In this document: positions 1 to 6,476 of the stretch, one piece after another
Position numbering within the stretch: the stretch's first letter is position 1
Layout: the number at the start of each line of letters is the position of its first letter
Source: JAKOQB01 sp036824465
Lineage (GTDB): Bacteria; Pseudomonadota; Gammaproteobacteria; Burkholderiales; Burkholderiaceae_F
Length of the DNA stretch: 11,275 bases
Direction: 5' to 3'
NCBI GenBank assembly: GCA_036824465.1
Contig: DAITAC010000117.1
Coordinates: 1-11,275 of the forward strand
Translations under genes and position numbers: made by a program
The notes under the pieces: model-generated
The model's input: the letters and a program-made list of their open reading frames with translations, nothing else
Database searches by the model: none
What the model was told of the DNA's origin: nothing

Positions 1-2
1 TT

Positions 3-293
3 TCCATTTTCCTCCTGACGGTGCTGCTGGCGTCCTTCCTGGGCTGCGCATCCACGTCCAAGTCGGAGGGCACCGGAGAGTACTTCGACGACACCGTGAT
101 TACGACCAAGGTCAAGGCGGCCGTGTTCAAAGAACCGTCACTGAAATCCGCCGAAATCAATGTCGAAACCTACAAGGGAGTGGTGCAACTAAGCGGTTTC
201 GTCAATTCGCAGGAAGACATCAACAAGGCGGTCGCGGTTACGCGCAAAGTCGAAGGTGTCAAGTCCGTCACGAATTCCATGAAGCTCAAGTGA
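3..293 (+). CDS. BON-domain lipoprotein, 5' end outside window
   Basis: The frame is open to the window edge and ends in TGA. An internal GTG at 21 is a poor start because it would remove half of a hydrophobic stretch (SIFLLTVLLASFLGC) that looks like a lipoprotein signal peptide; the Cys codon is at 45-47, preceded by Leu-Gly. The true start is therefore probably just before the window. After the Cys comes a short Ser/Thr/Lys linker and then one BON domain: a helix with VITTKVKAAV, a strand, the GVVQLSG turn, the NSQEDINKAV helix, and the closing VEGVKSVTNSM strand. BON domains occur in periplasmic and outer-membrane proteins such as OsmY and are thought to bind phospholipid or other envelope surfaces. 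It is followed after 136 bases by a CsbD gene on the same strand. Family assignment is firm; the role in envelope stress is inference. Confidence 0.88.
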   Translation, partial: SIFLLTVLLASFLGCASTSKSEGTGEYFDDTVITTKVKAAVFKEPSLKSAEINVETYKGVVQLSGFVNSQEDINKAVAVTRKVEGVKSVTNSMKLK

Positions 294-417
294 CAGGCCG
301 GTGAGCGCCGAACGTGCCGGGAGTCAGGCAAGCATTCCCGTCGCCAGCGGTGGAAATTGTGTGATCCGAAGTGCGAACCGATCCCGGGTCGCATAACGAA
401 TGTTCCAGCTGATTATC

Positions 418-423
418 AAGGAG
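418..423 (+). promoter_or_regulatory. Ribosome binding site of the CsbD gene
   Basis: AAGGAG sits 6 nt before the ATG at 430. It decides the start against an in-frame ATG at 400, which would add ten residues not expected for CsbD and has no such site. Confidence 0.8.
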
Positions 424-429
424 TTCATC

Positions 430-639
430 ATGACCATCAACAAGGATCAGGTTAAAGGCGCAGCAAAAGACATCGGCGGCAAGATCCGCGAAGAAGTCGG
501 CAAGCTGATTGGCAGCAAGAAACAGGAGACGAAAGGACTGAAAGAGCAGGCCAAAGGCAAGATTCAGAAAGGCGTTGGCGATGTGAAAGAAGCCATTACC
601 GATCTGAAAGAAGTTGTCAAGAAAGGGCAGGGACGTTAA
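430..639 (+). CDS. CsbD family stress protein
   Basis: This 69-residue, Lys-rich, hydrophilic protein begins MTINKDQVKGAAKDIGGKIR, which is the CsbD pattern of a short start followed by repeated K-G-x-x-K helices (VKGAAKD, IREEVGKLIG, LKEQAKGKIQKGVGDVKEAI). CsbD of Bacillus is a sigma-B general stress protein and YjbJ of Escherichia coli is an abundant stationary-phase and osmotic-stress protein; the molecular function is unknown. It has no signal peptide or membrane segment, so it is probably cytoplasmic. The start is set by AAGGAG 6 nt upstream. It lies between a BON lipoprotein gene and the remnant of a second CsbD gene. The family call is strong; a stress role is inferred from relatives. 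Confidence 0.9.
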   Translation: MTINKDQVKGAAKDIGGKIREEVGKLIGSKKQETKGLKEQAKGKIQKGVGDVKEAITDLKEVVKKGQGR

Positions 640-651
640 CCCCGCACGCGG

Positions 652-764
652 CAAATTGAAGGCGTAATGAAGAGCAAGCTCGTCGGCGCGATCCAGGAGA
701 ACTCGGCCCGGCCAAGGATGAGGCCGAACGCCGAGCCAAGGACTGCGAAACTCGTCACGAGTGA
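652..764 (+). pseudogene. Remnant of a second CsbD (YjbJ-type) gene, frameshifted
   Basis: Translating from 652 in the frame of the upstream gene gives QIEGVMKSKLVGAIQENSA, and from 711 in another frame gives AKDEAERRAKDCETRHE followed by TGA at 762-764. Joined, these resemble the C-terminal half of classical CsbD/YjbJ proteins, which run roughly (Q)I-x-G-K-R-D-x-L-V-G-K-I-Q-E-R-Y-G-x-(A)KDEAERQVKD. The number of residues between the two blocks fits the family if a single base was lost near 709-710. The N-terminal half is not present: the stop codon of the intact CsbD gene lies only 12 bases upstream and in frame. I read this as a tandem copy that lost its front half and then frameshifted. 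The family consensus is quoted from memory and no alignment was run. Confidence 0.7.
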
Positions 765-807
765 AACTTCGAAGAGCGTCCGAAAGTCCGAGCCATTCAT
801 CCCCTTT

Positions 808-811
808 AGGA
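808..811 (+). promoter_or_regulatory. Ribosome binding site of the C-X10-C repeat protein gene
   Basis: AGGA ends 7 nt before the ATG at 819. It supports the start that carries a complete signal peptide. Confidence 0.55.
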
Positions 812-818
812 AAACATC

Positions 819-1397
819 ATGACATTCACACGACAACTGATGGCTCTGGCCATCACCAGCGCCTTCGCGTTCGCCGGCAGCGCCATCGCAATGACCCAAG
901 GCGAGATCAAGGCCGAGAACAACCAGATTGCGGCGCAATTCAAGTCTGCCAAGACTCAATGCGAAAGCCTCAAAGCCAACGCCCGGGACATCTGCATGGC
1001 GGAAGCCACGGGGGCGAACAAGGTCGCCAAGGCGGAACTGGCGGCGCGCCAGAGCGACACGCCCAAAGCGCGCTACAACGTTCGGGTCGTCAAGGCCGAG
1101 GCTGCATATGGCGTCGCGAAGGAGAAGTGCGACGACTTGACCGGTAACACCAAGGACGTCTGCGTCAAGGATGCCAAGGCCGCGCTGACCACGGCCAAGG
1201 CTGACGCCAAGGCGGACCTGCAAGTCGGTGCCGCCAGACGCGACGCCAGCAAGACAGCGGTTGAAGCACGCAAGGATGCCGCGGAAGAAAAGCGCGACGC
1301 GAATTACGCTGCCGCCAAAGAGCGCTGCGACACGTATGCGGGCACGGTCAAAGACCGCTGCATCGCCGATGCGAAAGCCCGATTCGGTGTGAAGTAG
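819..1397 (+). CDS. Secreted protein with three C-X10-C helical repeats
   Basis: The 192-residue product has a typical Sec signal peptide (basic TFTRQ, hydrophobic core, likely cleavage after SAIA at residue 24). The mature part is Ala/Lys/Asp-rich and probably almost all helical. Three copies of one unit are visible: an A-K-x-x-C, ten residues, then a Cys within D-x-C, followed by an Ala-rich stretch. The Cys pairs are at residues 48/59, 104/115 and 170/181, with identical spacing inside each pair and 56 and 66 residues between units. In the oxidising periplasm each pair could lock a helical hairpin by a disulfide. Similar proteins are common in Burkholderiales and are annotated as hypothetical, sometimes misleadingly as TolA-like because of the Ala/Lys helices. 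No catalytic motif is visible. Function is unknown; export and the repeat are directly seen. Confidence 0.85.
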   Translation: MTFTRQLMALAITSAFAFAGSAIAMTQGEIKAENNQIAAQFKSAKTQCESLKANARDICMAEATGANKVAKAELAARQSDTPKARYNVRVVKAEAAYGVAKEKCDDLTGNTKDVCVKDAKAALTTAKADAKADLQVGAARRDASKTAVEARKDAAEEKRDANYAAAKERCDTYAGTVKDRCIADAKARFGVK

Positions 1398-1523
1398 CCA
1401 GATTTGGCAGGATCTATCGGCGGGAAAGGATAGAAGCCTCGACCTTGCGACCCTTCGACCTGAATCGCAGGCCAGTGCGGGATGTCTTCTTTGGCCGACC
1501 CTTGAGTTAGGGCGGCGATCTTG

Positions 1524-1530
1524 AGGAGGT
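1524..1530 (+). promoter_or_regulatory. Strong ribosome binding site
   Basis: AGGAGGT, a near-perfect match to the anti-16S sequence, ends 3 nt before the ATG at 1534. This supports the 73-aa membrane protein gene as real and well translated. Confidence 0.75.
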
Positions 1531-1533
1531 GAG

Positions 1534-1755
1534 ATGAACGGAATCAAGGTCATCGGAATTGCATTGATCGTGGCCGGCATTCTCGGCTTGGCATACGGCA
1601 GCTTCACCTACACCAAGGAGACCCACAACTTGAAAGTGGGTCCGATCGAGATGTCGGTAAAGGACAAGGAAACAGTAAACATCCCGATCTGGGCCGGCGT
1701 CGGATCGATTGTGGCCGGCGGGTTGCTCTTGGTCTTCGGCAACAAGAGAGCATAG
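1534..1755 (+). CDS. Small inner-membrane protein with two transmembrane helices
   Basis: The 73-residue product has two clear hydrophobic helices, about residues 4-22 (VIGIALIVAGILGLAYG) and 52-69 (IWAGVGSIVAGGLLLVFG), joined by a polar loop of about 30 residues containing VGPIEMSVKDKETVNIP. It ends in a short basic tail, NKRA. Such short proteins with a V-G-P-I loop and an I-P-x-W/P entry into helix 2 are frequent in proteobacteria beside BON and CsbD genes and are usually labelled hypothetical. It lies 136 bases behind the secreted repeat protein on the same strand and could share its transcript. No function can be assigned. The strong ribosome site and plausible topology argue that it is expressed. 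Confidence 0.8.
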   Translation: MNGIKVIGIALIVAGILGLAYGSFTYTKETHNLKVGPIEMSVKDKETVNIPIWAGVGSIVAGGLLLVFGNKRA

Positions 1756-2187
1756 GATCTTTAGCCGCAGGTCCGGAAGCGCCTCGCGCCAAGTGGTTTT
1801 GGTGAGCGGGCGAGGTGCGGCAGCAGGCTTGCGCGGATACAGACTGTCACCGCAACGTGCTGCGACGAATTCGTGGTGATGCACGAGGAAGTCGCGCACT
1901 TCGACGCGATCGCTGATACAGGTCCGCTGTTCGTAGGGCGTGCAGACCAGATGGGAACAGCCGGTCTGCAGGAACTGGCTGCTCGGCGAAATCCTCGTCG
2001 GCCATTTCTGGCCACGCAAGGACGCGATGAGCGAGCGCGGTCGAGCCTGGGCCGCGGGCAGCAGCCTGAAGATGCGTTTTTGAGACTCAGGGCGTGTGAG
2101 GGACTCATCGCGAGCGGCCCATGCTTGCGTCGCGCCTGGACATTGATTGGCTTGTTTCCAGCTGTTTGCGTTGATGCTCGGTCCGGC
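1756..2187. other. 432-base stretch between convergent genes, no recognised gene
   Basis: The plus-strand 73-aa gene and the minus-strand LOG gene point into this region. No clear rho-independent terminator with a T-run was found for either. On the minus strand one frame stays open across the whole stretch and on into the LOG gene tail; in the part from about 2030 down to 1870 its codons mostly end in C or G and encode a plausible mix of residues (for example TGCSHLVCTPYEQRTC and EVRDFLVHHHEFVAA). It has no convincing start codon or ribosome site and matches no family I know. It may be a decayed gene or chance in GC-rich DNA. Overlapping plus-strand frames are equally open. Confidence 0.4.
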
Positions 2188-2958
2188 TCAGCCGCGCGGC
2201 GTTCGCGAATGTGCAATCGCCGGTGTTTCCTCCTCCAACTCCGACGCGATTCCTGCCTGCAACAGTCCAAGCGCAGCCGTCGGATCGTCTGCGAACTTGA
2301 ACAACGCAAGGTCGTCGCGATCGATCATGCCGTGCCGCACGAGGGCGTCGAAATTGATGATTTCATTCCAGTAGCTCGACCCGTAGAGCACGACGGGAAT
2401 GGGACGATTGAGTTTCTTCGTCTGCACCAGCGTCAGGACTTCGGTCAGCTCATCAAGGGTGCCAAAGCCACCGGGGAACACCACCAGGGCACGTGCCAGA
2501 TGCGCGAACCAGAGTTTGCGCATGAAGAAGTAGTGGAACTCGAACGTCAGTTCGCGCGTGACGTAGGGATTCGGCCGCTGCTCGTGCGGCAACCCGATGT
2601 TGAGGCCGATGGTCCTGCCGCCTGCCTCGGAAGCGCCACGGTTCGCAGCCTCCATGATGCCCCCGCCACCGCCGGTGCAAACAACATATCGATGGGCACG
2701 CGAAGGGAGATTCTTCGACCAGAGAGTGACCAGACGCGCCAGTTCGCGCGCCTCCTCGTAGAAGCGGCCCAGCGGACCCTCGGGCGCAAGCCGCGCCGAG
2801 CCGAAGAACACGATCGTGTCGCGAACGCGTTCGCGGCGGAAAGCGTGCATCGGTTCGAGATATTCGGCCAGGATGCGCAGCGGACGCGCATCGTCGCTGT
2901 CAAGGAACCTCTCGTTCTTGTAAGCGACTGGATTGCGCGTCCGATCGTTCGAGTTCAT
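2188..2958 (-). CDS. LOG family nucleoside 5'-monophosphate phosphoribohydrolase
   Basis: The 256-residue protein carries the LOG (lysine-decarboxylase-like) Rossmann fold signatures: IVFFGSAR (residues 49-56), CTGGGGGIMEAANRGA (94-109) and PGGFGTLDELTE (162-173), the last being the PGGxGTxxE active-site motif. LOG enzymes hydrolyse the N-glycosidic bond of nucleoside 5'-monophosphates to free base plus ribose 5-phosphate; known substrates include cytokinin ribotides and, for PpnN-type enzymes, purine nucleotides. True lysine decarboxylase activity is not expected. The N-terminal extension of about 45 residues before the first strand fits the larger bacterial LOG types. Its ATG overlaps the stop codon of the upstream RNB gene as ATGA, implying translational coupling. 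It is cytoplasmic, with no signal peptide. Family assignment is firm; the physiological substrate is not known. Confidence 0.92.
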   Translation of the reverse strand: MNSNDRTRNPVAYKNERFLDSDDARPLRILAEYLEPMHAFRRERVRDTIVFFGSARLAPEGPLGRFYEEARELARLVTLWSKNLPSRAHRYVVCTGGGGGIMEAANRGASEAGGRTIGLNIGLPHEQRPNPYVTRELTFEFHYFFMRKLWFAHLARALVVFPGGFGTLDELTEVLTLVQTKKLNRPIPVVLYGSSYWNEIINFDALVRHGMIDRDDLALFKFADDPTAALGLLQAGIASELEEETPAIAHSRTPRG

Positions 2959-4463
2959 CGTTGCTGGCGCGCCGCTGCAAAGTCGACAAAGCCGCGCGCG
3001 ACATCGGTGTGAACAAGTTCCACGCGGACGCGGTCACCGACATCGAGGCCCTCGAATCCACGGATCACTCTGCCTTCCGCTATCGGCCCGGAAATGCGCA
3101 CCCATGTTCCCTTCTCCGACGCGCCGGTCACGATGGCATCAAAGCGCGCACCAATCCGCGGGGCGAGGAGCAGCGCTGCGGCAGACTTGCGGACCTGCCG
3201 CTCCACCTTTTCTGCATTGTCCTCCTGGTCAGTGCAGTGGCGCGCCAGAGTCGTGAGTTCGTCGTTGGTGTAGGGCGACGGCTGCCCGGTGAGCGCCGCC
3301 TTCAGCAGGCGTTGGGAGACGAGGTCGGGAAACCGTCGGTTCGGTGCCGTCGAATGTGTGTAGTCTTTCACGGCCAGTCCGAAGTGCCCCTCGGATGGCT
3401 GGCCGGGCACTTCAAGCGCGTACTCGCCCGAGCCCAGCATCTTGACGACGGACAGCGATACGTCAGGAAATCCTGCCGGGTCAACCGCGCGGCGTTGGGT
3501 CAGGAATGCATCCAGCGCAGCAGCGTCTGGCGTCAGCGGCAGCCGCTCCCCCAACTCGGCCGCCAGCGCGACGATCCGGTCCCAGCGCTTGGGGGTATGC
3601 AGCACGCGGCGCAGCGAGGGCAAGCCCTTCTTCTCGAGATATCTTGCGGTGACACCATTGGCCGCAATCATGAAGTCCTCGATCAGTTCCTTCGCCCGGT
3701 TCTTCTCATCAGGCAGCAGATCGGCCAGCGCACCGTCCGCAAACACGGCCCGGACTTCCAGCGTTTCCAATCGCAGCGCGCCATGGGCATGCCGCACGCG
3801 TTTCAGCGCCTGCGCGGCCCGATCCTGGATACGGATCTGTTCATCGAGTCCGGGCACGCCCGCAAGCTTTGGCGGTGCGGGCGCCGCGCCTTCGAGCCAT
3901 GCGGCAACGGCGTTATAGGCAAGCTTCGCGCGATTCAGGACGACTGCCCGGTAGATGTCGTAAGTCGTCACTGTGCCGTCGCCTGCGATCAGCATTTCCA
4001 TCACGATCGCCAGGCGTTCCTGACCTTCGCCCAACGAAGAGAGGTCGGTCGACAGTTTCTCCGGCAGCATCGGAAAGATTTCCGCGGCCGTGTAGACGGA
4101 CGTCGTGTTGGTCCACGCATGGCCGTCGATCGCGGAGTCCTTTCTTACAAGCGCGTCGACATCGGCGATCGCGACGAGGATCTTCACCGCGCCATCGGTC
4201 ACGGGTTCGGCAACCGAGAGCTGATCGAGATCGCGGGAATCGTCGTTATCGATCGACGCCCAGAGCAGGCCGCGCAGATCGCGAATCCCCGCGCCGGACG
4301 CCGCGGCCGCCTGCGTGATCCGGTTGATCTCGGCGATGACGGTGGGTGAAAAGTCCGGGAGCAGGCCGCGCTGGAGCATCGCCTCGTGCGCGATTCTCCG
4401 CAGTTCGCCCTTGCCATCTACGTGCGTTGTCGCCATGGAATGATGAGTGGGATTGATGGACAT
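2955..4463 (-). CDS. RNB-domain exoribonuclease (RNase II/R superfamily)
   Basis: The 502-residue protein has an RNB catalytic domain from about residue 60 to 390 and an S1-like OB fold at about 440-497. The metal-binding motif is ASIDNDDSRDLDQL (69-82): Asp72, Asp78 and Asp80 match three of the four conserved acidic residues, while the fourth position is Gln81. The second RNB signature is HSTAPNRRFPDL (370-381). The two N-terminal cold-shock domains of RNase II/R are missing; only a helical stretch of about 55 residues precedes the domain. RNB enzymes degrade single-stranded RNA 3' to 5', releasing nucleoside 5'-monophosphates. I chose the first ATG at 4463; an in-frame ATG at 4436 is possible but has no ribosome site, and the first has only a weak one. 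Its TGA overlaps the ATG of the LOG gene. The superfamily is certain; activity and targets are not. Confidence 0.9.
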   Translation of the reverse strand: MSINPTHHSMATTHVDGKGELRRIAHEAMLQRGLLPDFSPTVIAEINRITQAAAASGAGIRDLRGLLWASIDNDDSRDLDQLSVAEPVTDGAVKILVAIADVDALVRKDSAIDGHAWTNTTSVYTAAEIFPMLPEKLSTDLSSLGEGQERLAIVMEMLIAGDGTVTTYDIYRAVVLNRAKLAYNAVAAWLEGAAPAPPKLAGVPGLDEQIRIQDRAAQALKRVRHAHGALRLETLEVRAVFADGALADLLPDEKNRAKELIEDFMIAANGVTARYLEKKGLPSLRRVLHTPKRWDRIVALAAELGERLPLTPDAAALDAFLTQRRAVDPAGFPDVSLSVVKMLGSGEYALEVPGQPSEGHFGLAVKDYTHSTAPNRRFPDLVSQRLLKAALTGQPSPYTNDELTTLARHCTDQEDNAEKVERQVRKSAAALLLAPRIGARFDAIVTGASEKGTWVRISGPIAEGRVIRGFEGLDVGDRVRVELVHTDVARGFVDFAAARQQR

Positions 4464-4590
4464 GGTCTCAGTTTTCGCGAACTTGCGTGAAGTGACTTCA
4501 TCGCGGATTTGGGAGATGCTTCGATGGCGAAGCGGCAGGCGGCCATTAGTCGTCGCCCAGACACGTTGCCGGGCAGCATGTCGACTGCGC
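4464..4590. promoter_or_regulatory. Probable promoter region of the RNB-LOG pair
   Basis: These 127 bases separate the end of cbpM from the RNB start on the minus strand. They hold the palindrome TTCGCGAA at 4474-4481, the interrupted palindrome GAAGTGACTTC at 4489-4499, and a perfect hairpin, GCTTCG-ATGG-CGAAGC, at 4518-4533. No good sigma-70 hexamer pair was found by eye. The palindromes lie within about 40 bases of the start codon and could be operators or 5' leader structure; this is inference. Confidence 0.35.
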
Positions 4591-4899
4591 TCAGAAATAT
4601 CCTGCGCGGCGCAATTGTGCGCGCAACTGCTCGACTTCTTCCGACAGGTCCACCATCAGCGCGGCGAGTTCGGGTACGGCGTCGAAATCGCGCTCGATGC
4701 GGCGCATGGCACGCACGCGGCGCAGCTCGCGGCTGCTGAAGCGCCACTCGGACGGCGCTACGCCCAGGCTCGGCAGCAGGCCTTCGTGGACGCGGCTGAC
4801 GACCCAATCCGGCGGCACGCCACAGGCGCTGGCAAGTTGATCGAGCGTGAGGCACGCGTCTTCGAGCAGCGCGCCCATCAGGATGTCTTCGTCTCGCAT
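4591..4899 (-). CDS. cbpM: Chaperone modulator CbpM
   Basis: The 102-residue protein lies 5 bases behind cbpA, where CbpM is found in many proteobacteria. Its first 60 residues resemble a MerR-type winged helix without DNA-binding certainty (LTLDQLASACGVPPDWVVSR, then GLLPSL and WRFSSRELRRVRAMRRI), and the C-terminal part is a Leu/Glu-rich helix (ELAALMVDLSEEVEQLRAQL) likely to form a coiled coil. CbpM binds the J domain of CbpA and blocks its action as a DnaK co-chaperone and DNA-binding protein. The ribosome site GGAGG lies inside the last codons of cbpA, about 9 nt before the ATG, so the two genes are probably co-translated. The call rests on context and fold pattern together. Confidence 0.88.
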   Translation of the reverse strand: MRDEDILMGALLEDACLTLDQLASACGVPPDWVVSRVHEGLLPSLGVAPSEWRFSSRELRRVRAMRRIERDFDAVPELAALMVDLSEEVEQLRAQLRRAGYF

Positions 4900-4904
4900 C
4901 GGCG

Positions 4905-5873
4905 TCAGCCTCCGATTGTCGCGCGCGGATCGAACCTGAGATCACGCGCCATCGTCTCGTACAACTCGCGGGCGCCCGGCATGTCCGCCGGCGGCAGCAC
5001 CACGCGCAGGTTCAGCTCGAGATCGCCCGGTGGTTCGCTCGGAATGCCCTTGCCGCGCACGACCAGTTGTCGGCCGCTCTGTGCGCCGGCGGGAATGCGG
5101 ACCTTCAGCGTACTGCCGTCCGGCAGCTCGACCGGCACCACGGCACCGAGCGCGGCCTCCCAGGGCGCCACACGCAGCTCGACCATCACGTCGCGGCCGG
5201 ATACGGCGAAGCGCGCGTGCGGTCTGAAATTCACTTCGAGAAACAGATCGCCGGCTGCGCCCTTGCCCAGACCGGGCGAGCCCTGTCCGGACAGCCGGAT
5301 CAGCTGGCCCTCGCGCACGCCCTTGGGAATCTGCACGTCGAGCGTGCGCGTATCCAGCACGACTCGGCCTTGTGCATCGAGTCTTGGCGCGCGCAGACTG
5401 ATCTGTCGCTGCGCGCCGCGCCAGGCATCTTCAATGTCGAGCAGGATCTTGGCGTGGTGGTCCTCGCCGCGCGCTTCGAAGCCGGCGCCGCGGCCATACA
5501 CGTCGTGGTCGCGCCCGTGCCTTGCCGCACCCATGCGGCCGAACAACTCGGCGAAGAAACTGCTGAAGTCCGCGGTCTCGGCGTCCGTGTGTCCAGGTCC
5601 GGAGAACTCGAATCCGGCGTCCCAGCCCGGTGGCGGCTGAAACTCCTGGCCCGGCCGGTGGCCTTGCGCGAGCGCGTCATAGGCCGCGCGTTTCTCCGGG
5701 TCCGAGAGCACCGCGTTGGCCTCATTGATCTCCCTCATCCGCAGCTCGGCGTCGGGCTCCTTGCTGACGTCGGGGTGGTATTTGCGCGCGAGGCTGCGAA
5801 ACGCCTTCTTGATTCGCTCGGCGGTCGCGTCCCGCGGCACGCCCAGCGTCTCGTAGTAGTCCTTGAATTGCAC
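4905..5873 (-). CDS. cbpA: DnaJ-like co-chaperone CbpA (curved DNA-binding protein)
   Basis: The product is about 322 residues when read from the GTG at 5873. The J domain spans residues 5-66 (DYYETLGV start, HPD at 33-35, then AYDAL). A Gly/Phe-rich linker follows to about 125, and two C-terminal substrate-binding domains to about 300, with no CxxCxGxG zinc repeats. That layout is CbpA rather than DnaJ. CbpA stimulates the DnaK ATPase through the HPD loop and, in Escherichia coli, also binds curved DNA in stationary phase. I prefer the GTG because AAGAGG sits 6 nt upstream and the J domain starts four residues later; a longer form from an ATG at 5939 would add 22 unrelated residues. It is followed after 5 bases by its modulator cbpM. 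Confidence 0.93.
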   Translation of the reverse strand: MQFKDYYETLGVPRDATAERIKKAFRSLARKYHPDVSKEPDAELRMREINEANAVLSDPEKRAAYDALAQGHRPGQEFQPPPGWDAGFEFSGPGHTDAETADFSSFFAELFGRMGAARHGRDHDVYGRGAGFEARGEDHHAKILLDIEDAWRGAQRQISLRAPRLDAQGRVVLDTRTLDVQIPKGVREGQLIRLSGQGSPGLGKGAAGDLFLEVNFRPHARFAVSGRDVMVELRVAPWEAALGAVVPVELPDGSTLKVRIPAGAQSGRQLVVRGKGIPSEPPGDLELNLRVVLPPADMPGARELYETMARDLRFDPRATIGG

Positions 5874-5879
5874 GGATGA

Positions 5880-5885
5880 CCTCTT
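5880..5885 (-). promoter_or_regulatory. Ribosome binding site deciding the cbpA GTG start
   Basis: On the minus strand AAGAGG precedes the GTG at 5873 by 6 nt. The upstream in-frame ATG at 5939 has no comparable site. Confidence 0.7.
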
Positions 5886-6091
5886 CCAGGGACAGGCCGG
5901 ATCATTCCAGCCGCGGCGTTCGTTGACGAGCCTCGGCATCGATGTCGATCATCAGGCCACGATCGGCTCTTGGAACCGGCGCGGGGCGAACACGAACCAA
6001 CGGTTCAAACGAGCGGGCCGGCCCGAGCGCCGGCGGCTGAGCCAGGTCGACCAATGCCGATGGATTCACATCATGTACCGATCGCTGTTTC

Positions 6092-6110
6092 TTCGCGAAG
6101 TATTCGCGAA
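6092..6110. repeat. Two TTCGCGAA palindromes one helical turn apart
   Basis: TTCGCGAA occurs at 6092-6099 and 6103-6110, 11 bases start to start, so the whole 19-base block is itself an imperfect palindrome. It lies about 220 bases upstream of cbpA. It could be a paired operator site or a hairpin; no regulator is assigned. Confidence 0.45.
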
Positions 6111-6476
6111 AGCAGGGAACACTTGAGGTCCTCGACCGGTCCGCCCCCGCAGTGATGGTGAGCGATACGATTCTGGAGCCAAGGAAGGAATTCCTGGCTG
6201 CCCCTTCACGCTTGCCACTCCATCGGTTCCGTCGCCCGAAGACAAGCTTCTCGCTCGATGCTCGCGAATCGGTTGCGCGGCAGCGACTGCAAGCGAACGC
6301 AAACCGGGTGCCGCGCGAAACTCGTCGAGATTGGAGCCGACACGCTCGGTTCCATTCTCCGAAAAGCCGGCGCAAATCACCGCCACTTTCGCCGCCAGCC
6401 CCGGTGTCCGCGCGAACGCGGTCCGTCACGCGCGACGAGTGTAATTGGTGTAATGGAAGCCGCGCAGAAGCACCTT

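Noticed and set aside
636..1607. A 323-codon minus-strand open frame
   Set aside because: Antisense to the C-X10-C repeat protein gene, which has a signal peptide, ribosome site and repeats.
2961..4349. A 462-codon plus-strand open frame
   Set aside because: It is antisense to the RNB gene, whose domains and motifs are unmistakable.
4518..4533. Perfect 6-bp hairpin GCTTCG-ATGG-CGAAGC as a cbpM terminator
   Set aside because: No T-run follows and the stem is short and not GC-rich; kept only as part of the RNB upstream region.
5902..6429. Minus-strand open frame upstream of cbpA ending IDIDAEARQRTPRLE
   Set aside because: No ribosome site, no known motif, and overlapping frames on both strands are equally open.
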